Assembly (NCBI GenBank): GCA_021806865.1
Contig: JAKAPU010000067.1
Location: 1-12,618 of the forward strand
DNA from: an archaeon
Lineage (GTDB): Archaea; Thermoproteota; Nitrososphaeria; Nitrososphaerales; CADDZS01
Direction of reading: 5' to 3'
DNA length: 12,618 nucleotides
Positions within the stretch are counted from its first letter, which is position 1, and each line of letters begins with the position of its first letter. Below, piece by piece: positions 1 through 6,789 of the stretch. The position numbers were made by a program, and so were the translations under genes. Below the pieces are notes generated by a model. It was not told where the DNA came from and searched no databases. It worked only from the letters and a program-made list of their open reading frames with translations.

Positions 1-660
1 TACGTCGTATCCCCAGACAAATTAGACAAGAAGTACTTGGAGGAGGCTAGTGTGTTTGCCTCTCACGGAAGCGAAATAATAGAAAATCTTCGCACAGTAA
101 AATCGCTATCCGCCATTCGGCGAGGAAGCACTATTCTCATAGGAACAACTGCAATTCAAGCCAGAAGAAGATCAAATCTAGCTCGTAGGACCTTGAGTTT
201 GGAGGAATGTGCTTCAAGAGTTACCAGATCTCTGTCGTCGGGAGGTATAGCCAAAGCATGCCTCGTCCTTGGCCGTGACACAACAGGGCTGACCAATGAG
301 GAGTTGAAGTCTTGTGATTACAATGTGACAATTAGAACCGACTCTGACTACAACACCCTCAATATTTCACATGCTATGGCCATCATACTTTATGAATTCG
401 CAAGACAGTTGAAACAATTTCAGAAGGTAGATGCGCCTGTCGAATCTGCCGGAAGAGCTGAGCGAGAAAGGACGATCAGACTCTTTGAAGAGCTTGCGGC
501 AAAATCGGACTTTCAGCGGTTCAAGTCCGATCTTCTCAGACAGACACTGATCAGATTGCTTGGTAGGAGTGATCCCACTTTGCGCGAGACATATCTTCTG
601 ATGGGGCTGGCCAGCCGCGCGTTGTCGAAAATTAATCGCTTGGAGTCTGGGCAGAGCTGA
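1..660 (+). CDS. TrmJ-like SPOUT tRNA 2'-O-methyltransferase (5' partial)
   Basis: The frame is open from the first base, so the gene begins upstream; 219 residues are visible. The SpoU-type knot signature is clear. An A..HG.E..E block lies near nt 55-95. The motif LVLGRDTTGLTNEEL lies near nt 262-306, and LNISHAMAI plus YEFARQ near nt 358-405; together these form the SAM-binding trefoil knot. After the knot comes a helical tail of about 70 residues (ERERTIRLFEEL, then LLRQTLIRLLGRS.PTLRE), as in TrmJ proteins of bacteria and archaea, which 2'-O-methylate position 32 of tRNA. The N-terminal motif with the conserved Asn/Arg is missing only because of the window edge. The 3' end overlaps the convergent downstream methyltransferase gene by 29 bp. 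Family membership is confident; the exact target nucleotide is an inference. Confidence 0.88.
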   Translation, partial: YVVSPDKLDKKYLEEASVFASHGSEIIENLRTVKSLSAIRRGSTILIGTTAIQARRRSNLARRTLSLEECASRVTRSLSSGGIAKACLVLGRDTTGLTNEELKSCDYNVTIRTDSDYNTLNISHAMAIILYEFARQLKQFQKVDAPVESAGRAERERTIRLFEELAAKSDFQRFKSDLLRQTLIRLLGRSDPTLRETYLLMGLASRALSKINRLESGQS

Positions 661-1894
661 ATACGAATACGTTCCTGTTTACTATTCGACGCTTGCCTGA
701 TTCAATTCTTAATGGGTAATCGAATCGGAGTCCCGTGACTCCCGGACTATACAGCTTACTTTTTGTTCGCTCGATAATGGGTGCCAAAGATAGGTCTTGA
801 ACACCTCCTCGCTTATCCATGATAGATGGAGTGATTACTGCGATTCTGCCCCTCGAAGCACGAATTACAGGGATTAGCGCGAAAATGGATTCTTCGTAAA
901 CTGAAGCAGCTTTGGTTAGTGCTTCGCTTGAAGTCAAGGAATCTGGATTGCTTTCGAATTTTGGTAGAAGGATGGGTTCGGTTGAAACAGCATCAATTGT
1001 CGACAAGTCTTGAGGGAATATTCTCCGAGCGTCGCGATTCAGAATCCTCCACCTCAACTTTGGAGAGAGCCGATACTCTCTTCTCAGCCACTCAAGATTT
1101 GCTGCTGCCTTTTGGACGACCGACGCGCTCTTGTCAGATCCCACCACGCTAAACCCGCAAATGAGTGCCTCCTGGAGTATAGTTCCCAATCCACAGAAAG
1201 GGTCCAGAATAGTTCTAGTTTCTTGCTTTGCAGCAAGATTCACCAGAACCCTCGCGATTCTCGGGCCCATGGTGATCGTGGGATCTCGGTAAGATCGTCC
1301 AAAATCTCTTCGTTCGAATCCTGAAACGTCCGAAGCAGATTCGGTGCATGCGTACAAGGGCTTCGAATCAAGCTTCCCCTCCACGACCAGATCGAATCCC
1401 TGACTCGTTCCTCCGGGTGGTTTGAGGATTCTCGTCTGAACGTCAGCGAGTTTCATCTCTTCCCTCGATATCAGTCCCTCTGAGATTTCACTCCTGTCTG
1501 AAATTGTGGGTTCCAAGAACTTTGCTTTTCTGATTGATTTCGACTTCAAAAAGTCGAAGAATTCCGACTTCAGTTGTTCGATAGCATCACCAGGACTTTC
1601 GTATCCTGATACAGTCCAGTTAAACCGATCAGTATCTGGCAGGAATAACCAATCAAAGAGTTCATCTGGCGTATTCCCGCAGACCTGTGCGATCTTGTAG
1701 CTTCCGCCCAGCCTCTTGATGAGTGATAGTGCAGTATCAGTTGTGCATTGCAATAGCGAGCAAGTCTCGTTTGCCCGCAACAGTTCAAAATCAAATGAAC
1801 CTGAGTCCCGTATGCTTGCAAGTTCTAGTGCAGAGACTCTGCCGTATGCTAGAGTTGCCAAGAATCTGTGAACTTCGTTATCCCTGCGGGGCAA
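632..1894 (-). CDS. Trm-G10/Trm11-type SAM-dependent RNA methyltransferase
   Basis: A 420-aa protein read from a TTG at 1892-1894; an in-frame TAA lies six codons upstream. An in-frame TTG 11 codons further in (before ATLAYGR) is an alternative start. The C-terminal half is a Rossmann methyltransferase. RDFGRSYRDPTITMGP (about residues 196-211) and LVNLA lead into motif I, DPFCGLGTILQEAL (231-244), and GSDKSA (252-257), the SAM-binding acidic loop. The N-terminal half would carry the THUMP/NFLD-like RNA-binding part, though no strong motif is visible there. This arrangement is that of COG1041 enzymes, which methylate tRNA guanosine, for example N2 of G10. The usual DPPY motif IV is replaced by TEPILLP (305-311), as in a COG1041 subgroup that carries TEPYLGP-type motifs. 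The target is therefore uncertain. It converges with the TrmJ-like gene. Confidence 0.8.
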   Translation of the reverse strand: MPRRDNEVHRFLATLAYGRVSALELASIRDSGSFDFELLRANETCSLLQCTTDTALSLIKRLGGSYKIAQVCGNTPDELFDWLFLPDTDRFNWTVSGYESPGDAIEQLKSEFFDFLKSKSIRKAKFLEPTISDRSEISEGLISREEMKLADVQTRILKPPGGTSQGFDLVVEGKLDSKPLYACTESASDVSGFERRDFGRSYRDPTITMGPRIARVLVNLAAKQETRTILDPFCGLGTILQEALICGFSVVGSDKSASVVQKAAANLEWLRREYRLSPKLRWRILNRDARRIFPQDLSTIDAVSTEPILLPKFESNPDSLTSSEALTKAASVYEESIFALIPVIRASRGRIAVITPSIMDKRGGVQDLSLAPIIERTKSKLYSPGVTGLRFDYPLRIESGKRRIVNRNVFVFSSAQTPSD

Positions 1895-1909
1895 GAGGAG
1901 TCTTCCAGT

Positions 1910-2020
1910 TTATCTGAGAAAAGGTGTGACCGGCGGAGTCTCATACAGACGATAGGGCTCGTCAATATCAATCTTGTTGAGGCCTTTCATTGTATCGTTC
2001 AGCAATAGGTCAGTAACCAT
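1910..2020 (-). CDS. Possible 36-aa small protein upstream of the Trm11-like gene
   Basis: An ATG at 2018-2020 opens a 36-residue frame (begins MVTDLLLND, ends PVTPFLR) that closes with TAA at 1910-1912. That TAA lies in the same frame as, and just ahead of, the methyltransferase start. Its composition is protein-like, with charged and aliphatic residues alternating. The same frame stays open another 18 codons upstream (ending WHSLSRSLL) before a TAG, without a canonical start. No family is recognised. It may be a genuine leader peptide or small protein, the decayed end of an older gene, or chance. Confidence 0.3.
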   Translation of the reverse strand: MVTDLLLNDTMKGLNKIDIDEPYRLYETPPVTPFLR

Positions 2021-2100
2021 GAGCAGAGAACGTGAGAGCGAGTGCCAAGCTGCATTATCAATGAAATCAAAACCCTAGGCAATTCAAGCTTTGATATGGG

Positions 2101-2112
2101 TAAAGTTATTTA
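2101..2112. promoter_or_regulatory. AT-rich symmetric TATA-like element upstream of rpl10e
   Basis: TAAAGTTATTTA is centred about 36 bp before the rpl10e TTG, placing a predicted transcript start roughly 10 nt ahead of the codon, as in short-leader archaeal mRNAs. Read on the minus strand it is TAAATAACTTTA, so it could also serve the leftward small ORF/methyltransferase unit. The site is assigned from position and composition only. Confidence 0.45.
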
Positions 2113-2142
2113 CCCCAGAAATCAAAACCTTTTCGAAACGAA

Positions 2143-2658
2143 TTGCACGGAAAGAACTACCGCCTCACGAGTGGTATGCCGCTCACAAGCAAGGTGTACT
2201 CCCCCGGAGCGCCGAATTCCAAAATTGCCAGGTTTAGCACGGGACAGGCAAATCCAAATTATGAGTTATTGCTAAAGCTAGTTAGCACCGAAAAGGTTCA
2301 GATTCGCCACAACGCAATAGAAGCGGCTAGGGTCGCTGCAAACAAGAAACTCACTCCGATTGGAGAGACAGCTTACTTCCTTCAAGTGAAAGTCTACCCT
2401 CATGTCATACTACGAGAAAACAGGATGATTGCAACTGCGGGAGCAGACAGATTGCAGGAAGGTATGAGGAAGGCTTGGGGCAAACCTACTGGTTTAGCTG
2501 CAAGAGTCATGCCGGGTTCAGTTATTCTGGAACTGCACATTAACAAGTCGAACGTAAACACAGCAAAAGAAGCAATGAAAAGTGCAGCTAGCAAGCTTCC
2601 GATGCCCACGGAAATACTAGTCGAAGAAAAGAAACAAGCGGACCTGGTCGCTGCATAA
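2143..2658 (+). CDS. rpl10e: Ribosomal protein L10e (uL16 family)
   Basis: A 171-aa protein of the archaeal/eukaryotic L10e (uL16) family, a large-subunit protein near the peptidyl-transferase and GTPase centres. Diagnostic stretches are VQIRHNAIEAARVAANK near residue 50, VYPHVILREN near 84, and ATAGADRLQEGMRKAWGKP near 97-115, followed by GLAARV. The ASKLPMPTEI segment near 150 is also typical. The length fits the family. The TTG start gives the MHGKNYR N-terminus expected for archaeal L10e, and no upstream in-frame ATG exists, so a TTG start is well supported. A TATA-like element lies about 36 bp upstream. A GC-rich hairpin follows 8 bp after the stop. It heads a plus-strand run with dph2 and csl4, but the 113-bp gap suggests dph2 may have its own promoter. 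Confidence 0.96.
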   Translation: MHGKNYRLTSGMPLTSKVYSPGAPNSKIARFSTGQANPNYELLLKLVSTEKVQIRHNAIEAARVAANKKLTPIGETAYFLQVKVYPHVILRENRMIATAGADRLQEGMRKAWGKPTGLAARVMPGSVILELHINKSNVNTAKEAMKSAASKLPMPTEILVEEKKQADLVAA

Positions 2659-2666
2659 GAGCGAAA

Positions 2667-2711
2667 GCCGCCCACGGAGACCTTGCGGGGCGCGTTGGGT
2701 CCCGAGGCAGC
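2667..2711 (+). other. GC-rich imperfect hairpin after rpl10e
   Basis: Arms GCCGCC..CGG.GACC (2667-2682) and GGTC.CCG.GGCAGC (2698-2711) can form 12 Watson-Crick pairs with one C-A mismatch and small bulges, closing a 15-nt GC-rich loop. The block is markedly richer in GC than its surroundings and starts 8 bp after the rpl10e stop. It could be a 3'-UTR structure, part of a transcript end, or a small RNA. The pairing was worked out by eye, not by energy calculation. Confidence 0.4.
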
Positions 2712-2713
2712 AA

Positions 2714-2724
2714 ACCTATATCTT
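2714..2724 (+). promoter_or_regulatory. TATA-like box, candidate dph2 promoter
   Basis: CCTATATC lies about 53 bp before the dph2 TTG and is followed by a T-rich run. A second AT-rich site (CATTATAC, 2748-2755) is only about 20 bp from the codon, too close to give a leader at normal archaeal spacing. The choice between them is uncertain. Confidence 0.3.
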
Positions 2725-2771
2725 TTCCACGTTGTATTCTTAGACATTATACATCCTGAGTATGAAGTAAC

Positions 2772-3788
2772 TTGACCATCAAGATCGACACTGAAACACT
2801 CAAGAAGATCGTCAGTGAGAACCATCCAACTCGGGCTGTGTTCAATGCCCCCGATGGTCTACTCCTAGCTACGCGCAACATTGCACAGGCGTTGGAAAAA
2901 GAATACAGCAACCTTCAGACTATCATTATCTCAGATCCAACCTATGGTTCATGCGACACTGTTGATTCCGATGCTCAAAGACTGGGAGCAGACATTGCAT
3001 TTCACATCGCTCACAACGTCAAGGTAAAGAAATTCGGCAAACTGACCTATGGAATAGACGCATTTGACGATGTCTCGTTTGAAGAAGTGGCGCACTTGGC
3101 AGCCAATGAAATGAAGAGCAAAAATGTGAAAGCTGTAGGACTAGTTGCGTTTGCTCAGCACATCCAGGAGCTTGAAAGAGTGGCAAAGATCATGGAAGAG
3201 AACGGCATCAAAGCTGTTATTGGCAAGGGCATGGGGCAACTTCACGACGGCCAGATATTTGGATGCGAATTCTATTCCGCGTTCAACATTCGCGATCAGG
3301 TCGACGCCATGCTGATGCTTGGGCAAAGCATGTTCCACGGGATTGGTCTAGCACTTTCCACCGGCAAACCATCCTTCATGCTCGATCCTTACTCAAACGA
3401 GATAATCGATATCAGCAAGACTGCCGAGGAACGCCTGAAGAGGGCGATACTATCGGTATACAGAGCCAGAGACGCCACTCGCTTCGGAGTCATCATTGGT
3501 TTGAAGGAGGGCCAGATGATGCCGGATCAATCCATTATGATTAAGCAAAAACTGGAGGCGCTCGGAAAACAGGTCAATCTGATCGCTCTTCGCGAAATCA
3601 CAGCAGAGAGATTGGATTCCATGATGGACATTGAGGCTTTTGTCCAGACCGGCTGCCCCCGGATTAGTGTTGATGGATATAATTTCAAAAAGCCAGTCCT
3701 GAGCGTGCCGCAGACGGATGCGCTAATAAACCTCCTTTCTGGGAAAGAGCTCAGTGCGGACATGTTCGAGAGGAAGCACTGGCTCTGA
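2772..3788 (+). CDS. dph2: Diphthamide biosynthesis enzyme Dph2 (2-(3-amino-3-carboxypropyl)histidine synthase)
   Basis: A 338-aa protein of the Dph1/Dph2 family. In archaea this [4Fe-4S] enzyme works as a homodimer. It cleaves SAM in a non-classical radical reaction and moves the 3-amino-3-carboxypropyl group to a histidine of elongation factor 2, the first step of diphthamide synthesis. The three cluster cysteines, one per domain, are all present: C61 in DPTYGSCD, C165 in GQIFGCEF and C295 in VQTGCPRISVD. FNAPDGLL near residue 24 and the C-terminal KPVLSVPQ are also family-like. Length is normal. The TTG start is forced, because an in-frame TGA lies two codons upstream and no ATG is available. 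csl4 follows after 26 bp, so the two are probably co-transcribed. Confidence 0.94.
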   Translation: MTIKIDTETLKKIVSENHPTRAVFNAPDGLLLATRNIAQALEKEYSNLQTIIISDPTYGSCDTVDSDAQRLGADIAFHIAHNVKVKKFGKLTYGIDAFDDVSFEEVAHLAANEMKSKNVKAVGLVAFAQHIQELERVAKIMEENGIKAVIGKGMGQLHDGQIFGCEFYSAFNIRDQVDAMLMLGQSMFHGIGLALSTGKPSFMLDPYSNEIIDISKTAEERLKRAILSVYRARDATRFGVIIGLKEGQMMPDQSIMIKQKLEALGKQVNLIALREITAERLDSMMDIEAFVQTGCPRISVDGYNFKKPVLSVPQTDALINLLSGKELSADMFERKHWL

Positions 3789-3814
3789 TTGAATGTTATC
3801 AGGTTGAGATATAG

Positions 3815-4390
3815 ATGGAAAGAAAACAAACAAAGAGGGCGCTTCCAGGGGATAAGCTCGCAACTATAGAAGAGTTCGTTTCTGGCGAAGGTTCGACCTC
3901 GGCTGGAGATTATGTCTTGTCCACAGTCGTCGGCAATGTGCAAGCAGATATGACAAATCGAGTAATGAATGTCAAACTTGCAAAGACCAACCCGGAAAGA
4001 CTGCCGCAGGCCGGAGATTACGTAACCGGAAAAGTTCAGAGCGCTCAGCCAGCGGCGGCACAAGTTGCTATTCAGGCAGTGAACGACGTTCCAAATCACA
4101 AGGACTTTTCGGGGATGCTTTCTTTGCGCGACGACCGACATCGCAGATCTGCACCGATAAAGGCTGGCGACACGATACGAGCGATGATATTCAGCACAAA
4201 GAATTCCATATTTCATCTGACGCTCGAAGCGCCCAACTGTGGTGTTCTGTACACCGTGTGCAACGTCTGTGGCGGAAGCGTTGTGGCTTTAGGGCGCGAC
4301 CGCGTAAAGTGTCGAGAATGTGGCTGGGTTGACGAGCGAATGCTTGCTGACGACTTTATCAAGTACTCTCGCTCCCAAGCGAGTCCTTGA
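3815..4390 (+). CDS. csl4: Exosome subunit Csl4 (S1 domain and zinc ribbon)
   Basis: A 191-aa protein matching archaeal exosome cap subunit Csl4, which recruits RNA and partners such as DnaG to the Rrp41/Rrp42 3'-5' degradation core. An N-terminal domain (PGDKLATIEEF.SGEGS near residues 11-27) precedes an S1/OB-fold RNA-binding region (about 66-137, beginning GDYVTGKVQ). The C-terminal zinc ribbon has C149-x2-C152 and C166-x2-C169 (VCNVCGG and CRECGW). The start is ATG at 3815, with GGTTGAG-like purine-rich sequence before it. It lies 26 bp after dph2. Its last 32 bp overlap the 3' end of the opposing membrane-protein gene. Confidence 0.94.
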   Translation: MERKQTKRALPGDKLATIEEFVSGEGSTSAGDYVLSTVVGNVQADMTNRVMNVKLAKTNPERLPQAGDYVTGKVQSAQPAAAQVAIQAVNDVPNHKDFSGMLSLRDDRHRRSAPIKAGDTIRAMIFSTKNSIFHLTLEAPNCGVLYTVCNVCGGSVVALGRDRVKCRECGWVDERMLADDFIKYSRSQASP

Positions 4391-4895
4391 TTGCAGCGAA
4401 GGAGAAATAGCTCACGAATAGCAGCGCAACAAATGACTTTGTTGCAAACACTAGATTCACTTTCTCAGAGTTGACGGGGTAAGAGTTCACTATCAAGTCG
4501 GGGTTGCCCTGTGAGACCATCAAGGAGCCCCACAACGCGAAATTGAAGAGAGTTTCGTAGGCGCTTACAGCAAGTGCTAGAACAGAAAGGACTAGTAGCA
4601 GTGCTAGCACGCCTCTAGGAACCTTTTCCACTCTACTTCGAATAAGAGCGAAGAAGCAGTAGGAGAATACGACCAGTGCGATGAAGAATATTGTCACTGG
4701 CTTCACGTAGAAAGGGAAAGTTCCAGGTGGTGGCAGTTCTTCCGGGGTTCCAGTGGCAGTGTTCACGAGTGCATCGCCAATCACTCCCCGAGGATTCAGA
4801 GCATAGAATACCGCAAGTACAAGCAAAATCAAGCCGCTTGCGGCAAACAGCGCAAGCAATACCTGCTTCTCACCCGCTGTCTTTGGTCTGTACAT
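4359..4895 (-). CDS. Four-helix membrane protein of unknown function
   Basis: From the ATG at 4893-4895 this is a 178-aa integral membrane protein. Hydrophobic segments lie at about residues 13-32, 66-86, 95-117 and 150-168. A Pro/Gly-rich extramembrane loop (about 45-62, with TPEELPPPG) follows helix 1, and a polar loop lies between helices 3 and 4. No catalytic motif or known family is recognised. The frame stays open to a TTG at 4979 (206 aa) with another TTG at 4961; either is possible because a TATA-like sequence near 4987-4995 reads in this direction too. The ATG is preferred since helix 1 follows shortly after it. It opposes csl4 (32-bp overlap) and is divergent from rpoL. Confidence 0.72.
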   Translation of the reverse strand: MYRPKTAGEKQVLLALFAASGLILLVLAVFYALNPRGVIGDALVNTATGTPEELPPPGTFPFYVKPVTIFFIALVVFSYCFFALIRSRVEKVPRGVLALLLVLSVLALAVSAYETLFNFALWGSLMVSQGNPDLIVNSYPVNSEKVNLVFATKSFVALLFVSYFSFAAIKDSLGSEST

Positions 4896-4985
4896 GCTCG
4901 GAACGACCCTGGAAGACCTGTCATTATCAAGAGCTACTTTGGGGTTTCGCCAAGAAGTCAAGTATTCGAACTGAACCAAAGAAAA

Positions 4986-4995
4986 CGTATAAAGG
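4986..4995 (+). promoter_or_regulatory. TATA box of rpoL (possibly bidirectional)
   Basis: CGTATAAAGG is centred about 33 bp before the rpoL TTG, the spacing expected for a leaderless or nearly leaderless archaeal transcript. Its complement, CTTTATACG, faces the divergent membrane-protein gene. Confidence 0.55.
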
Positions 4996-5023
4996 CAAGA
5001 GAAATAATGAACATTTTCTTATC

Positions 5024-5395
5024 TTGAACCTCAAGATCAACACAGTTGCTGACAATGCTGTTCAGATTCAAATTGACAAGGAAGATTACAGCATAGCAGA
5101 TATTGTTCACAAGGAGTTGTTGGGCGTTAAGCACGTGAAATTTGCTGGAGTGCCACCACCACATCCTCTAATCAAGACGTTGACTATCCAGATTCACACC
5201 GATGGCGCAAAACCCACCAAGGCACTGGAGGAAGCGATTCAAGCCTCGCAGTCCAGAGTGGCCGAGCTTCTGAAAGTGGCCAAACAGACATTCCCGGAAG
5301 AGGTTCATGAGGTTAAAGAACCAGCCAGCGCCCCCGTTAGCCCTGCCGTCTCCGATTCTAGTGATTCTGGAGACACTCAGTCAAATACGATTTGA
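5024..5395 (+). CDS. rpoL: DNA-directed RNA polymerase subunit L (Rpb11/RPAC19-like)
   Basis: A 123-aa protein whose first ~90 residues match archaeal RpoL, the partner of subunit D in the RNA polymerase assembly platform (alpha-subunit dimerisation fold). Typical segments are DKEDYSIADIVHKELL (about 18-33), VKFAGVPPPHPLI (38-50, the conserved HPL) and a long C-terminal helix (about 65-89). The TTG start at 5024 gives the family N-terminus MNLKI and lies about 33 bp after a TATA box. A longer upstream open frame exists, but it overlaps the divergent gene and lacks homologous character. An extra tail of about 30 residues, rich in Glu, Pro, Ala and Ser (KEPASAPVSPAVSD...), goes beyond the usual 90-100-aa length and is probably disordered. 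tfs follows after 74 bp. Confidence 0.93.
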   Translation: MNLKINTVADNAVQIQIDKEDYSIADIVHKELLGVKHVKFAGVPPPHPLIKTLTIQIHTDGAKPTKALEEAIQASQSRVAELLKVAKQTFPEEVHEVKEPASAPVSPAVSDSSDSGDTQSNTI

Positions 5396-5423
5396 TATTG
5401 TGGAACAGTCCATCCAAGCGTTG

Positions 5424-5436
5424 ACAATTATCAATC
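5424..5436 (+). promoter_or_regulatory. Weak TATA-like site before tfs
   Basis: ACAATTATCAA is centred about 40 bp ahead of the tfs ATG, which would allow a leader of about 15 nt. The sequence is a poor TATA match, so tfs may instead be read through from rpoL. Confidence 0.25.
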
Positions 5437-5469
5437 CAAGATCAGAAAATCGATCGGAAGAGTTGTACC

Positions 5470-5802
5470 ATGAAATTCTGTCCAAAGTGTGGAACTAGAC
5501 TTAGATTCAAGACTCAGAAACCGTCTCCGGTACTGGTCTGCGAAAAATGTGGATTCACTCAAGAAGCAGAGTCCAGCATAACGCGATCCGAAGAAGTAGA
5601 GTCGGAAACTTCCGCGTCAATCAAGGTGGTTGGAGAGAGAGAAGAAAAAATAAAGACTATGCCCACAACCAATGTCGAGTGCCCGAAGTGCGGGCACAAT
5701 ACTGCCTTTTGGTGGTTTCTCCAGACTCGAAGTGGGGACGAGCCTCCGACCCAGTTCTTCCGATGCGAAAAGTGCGCGCATACTTGGCGCCAGTATAGCT
5801 GA
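5470..5802 (+). CDS. tfs: Transcription factor S (TFIIS-like transcript cleavage factor)
   Basis: A 110-aa protein with the standard TFS layout of two zinc ribbons joined by a flexible charged linker. The N-terminal ribbon uses C4, C7, C24 and C27 (FCPKCG and VCEKCG). The C-terminal TFIIS ribbon uses C71, C74, C99 and C102 (ECPKCGHN and RCEKCAHTWR). The acidic pair D90-E91 in RSGDEPPT sits at the tip of the second ribbon and is inserted into the polymerase funnel to stimulate cleavage of backtracked RNA. Length is normal for the family, and the start is ATG. It lies between rpoL and pcna on the same strand. Confidence 0.95.
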   Translation: MKFCPKCGTRLRFKTQKPSPVLVCEKCGFTQEAESSITRSEEVESETSASIKVVGEREEKIKTMPTTNVECPKCGHNTAFWWFLQTRSGDEPPTQFFRCEKCAHTWRQYS

Positions 5803-5854
5803 CATTTCAATACCCGCTAAACCCGGTCAGATTGGAAAAGGACAAAGTCACAGA

Positions 5855-5868
5855 CTACTGCCCAGTAG
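5855..5868 (+). repeat. Short inverted repeat between tfs and pcna
   Basis: CTACTG and CAGTAG are perfect complements separated by CC, with an extra AG/CT pairing outside a single bulged A. It is the only clear structure in the 166-bp gap between tfs and pcna other than the pcna promoter. It could be a protein-binding palindrome or part of the tfs transcript end. Chance is possible at this length. Confidence 0.25.
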
Positions 5869-5949
5869 CTTCGTGTATACCTTAGATATCTCCCAGATAC
5901 CTCATAACGAGTGAACCTGCGTCTTCTGATAAGTGCTTGACCACAACAA

Positions 5950-5958
5950 ATTATTTAA
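5950..5958 (+). promoter_or_regulatory. TATA box of pcna
   Basis: ATTATTTAA is centred about 33 bp before the ATG at 5987 and only about 15 bp before the ATG at 5969. It therefore places the transcript start after the upstream ATG and helps to choose the start codon. Confidence 0.55.
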
Positions 5959-5986
5959 CCGCCGAGCCATGGCGGTCTTGACTGAA

Positions 5987-6778
5987 ATGCCCGAAGATAG
6001 TCCCAAATCCACAGGATTTGTTGCAAAAACTCAATCCTCCAGCGAATGGAAAGCAGTCACTGCTGCCATTCAGACTCTTGTTGAAGAAGCCACGTTTGAT
6101 GTTTCGAATGAGGGAATAACTTTTAGGGCGATGGATCCGTCCCATGTCGCCCTTGTGGATTTGTTCTGGCCAAGCTCTGACTTTCAGAATTTCAGCTGCG
6201 ACAAATCCGACAAGTTCACTGTCAGAATGGAGGATTTCGCGAAGCTGATAAAACGGGCAGACGGTAAAGATTCTATCGAAATCTCGAGGCACGGTTCAGA
6301 ATCTCTCAACGTGAAACTGAGCAACGGGTACAAACGCGAGTTTGAACTGCACCTCATCGAATCCAGTCAAGGGAGTACTCCTTTGCCCAAGCTCAACTTT
6401 GACTCTGACTTTTCTACAACCGAGCCAGCGTTCGACCACATACTCAATGACGTATCGGCTATTTCCAACCACATAACGATCGAGGCCACAAAGGACAAGG
6501 TCCTTTTCTCTGGAAAGGGAGACATGGGAAAAGCTTCCGTCCAGCTCGAAAAAGCAGATGGCGAGAAAGTCGGACTCGTCAGCCTATCGGCCGAAAAAGA
6601 CAGCAAAGCCACCTACAGTATAGAATATCTCTTGAAAATAACGAAGGCTGCGGGGTCTGCCTCTGACACTATCAACTTCAAGTACTCGAGCAAAATGCCG
6701 CTTCGTTTGGAGTTTAAGCTGGGCGAAAACAGCAAGGGAAGATTGCACTTTTACCTAGCGCCGAGAGTTACTGAATAA
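5987..6778 (+). CDS. pcna: DNA polymerase sliding clamp PCNA
   Basis: A 263-aa protein from the ATG at 5987; the frame also offers TTG 5978 and ATG 5969. The downstream ATG is preferred because of TATA spacing and because the clamp fold begins soon after (SSSEWKAVTAAIQTLVEEATFDV). PCNA rings encircle DNA and tether polymerases, Fen1, ligase and repair enzymes. Visible hallmarks are GITFRAMDPSHVALVDL (about 43-59) and the interdomain connector region (about 126-138, STPLPKLNF), where PIP-box partners dock. YSIEYLLKI (210-218) and MPLRLEF (237-243) then lead to a C-terminus with LHFYLAPR, the last strand of the clamp. Only one PCNA gene is seen here, which would fit a homotrimer. The endonuclease IV gene downstream encodes a plausible client. 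Confidence 0.95.
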   Translation: MPEDSPKSTGFVAKTQSSSEWKAVTAAIQTLVEEATFDVSNEGITFRAMDPSHVALVDLFWPSSDFQNFSCDKSDKFTVRMEDFAKLIKRADGKDSIEISRHGSESLNVKLSNGYKREFELHLIESSQGSTPLPKLNFDSDFSTTEPAFDHILNDVSAISNHITIEATKDKVLFSGKGDMGKASVQLEKADGEKVGLVSLSAEKDSKATYSIEYLLKITKAAGSASDTINFKYSSKMPLRLEFKLGENSKGRLHFYLAPRVTE

Positions 6779-6789
6779 GTCGAGCTGCC

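Noticed and set aside
2400..2825. 141-aa minus-strand frame over the end of rpl10e
   Set aside because: Antisense to L10e and through the hairpin; no recognisable domain.
3527..4216. 229-aa minus-strand open frame across dph2/csl4
   Set aside because: It lies opposite two well-identified genes, its translation is Cys/Arg/Ser-rich with no family features, and it spans a gene boundary. It is a shadow frame.
4691..5023. In-frame upstream extension of RpoL to 234 aa
   Set aside because: It would run antisense through the membrane-protein gene, has no family likeness and places the start upstream of the TATA box.
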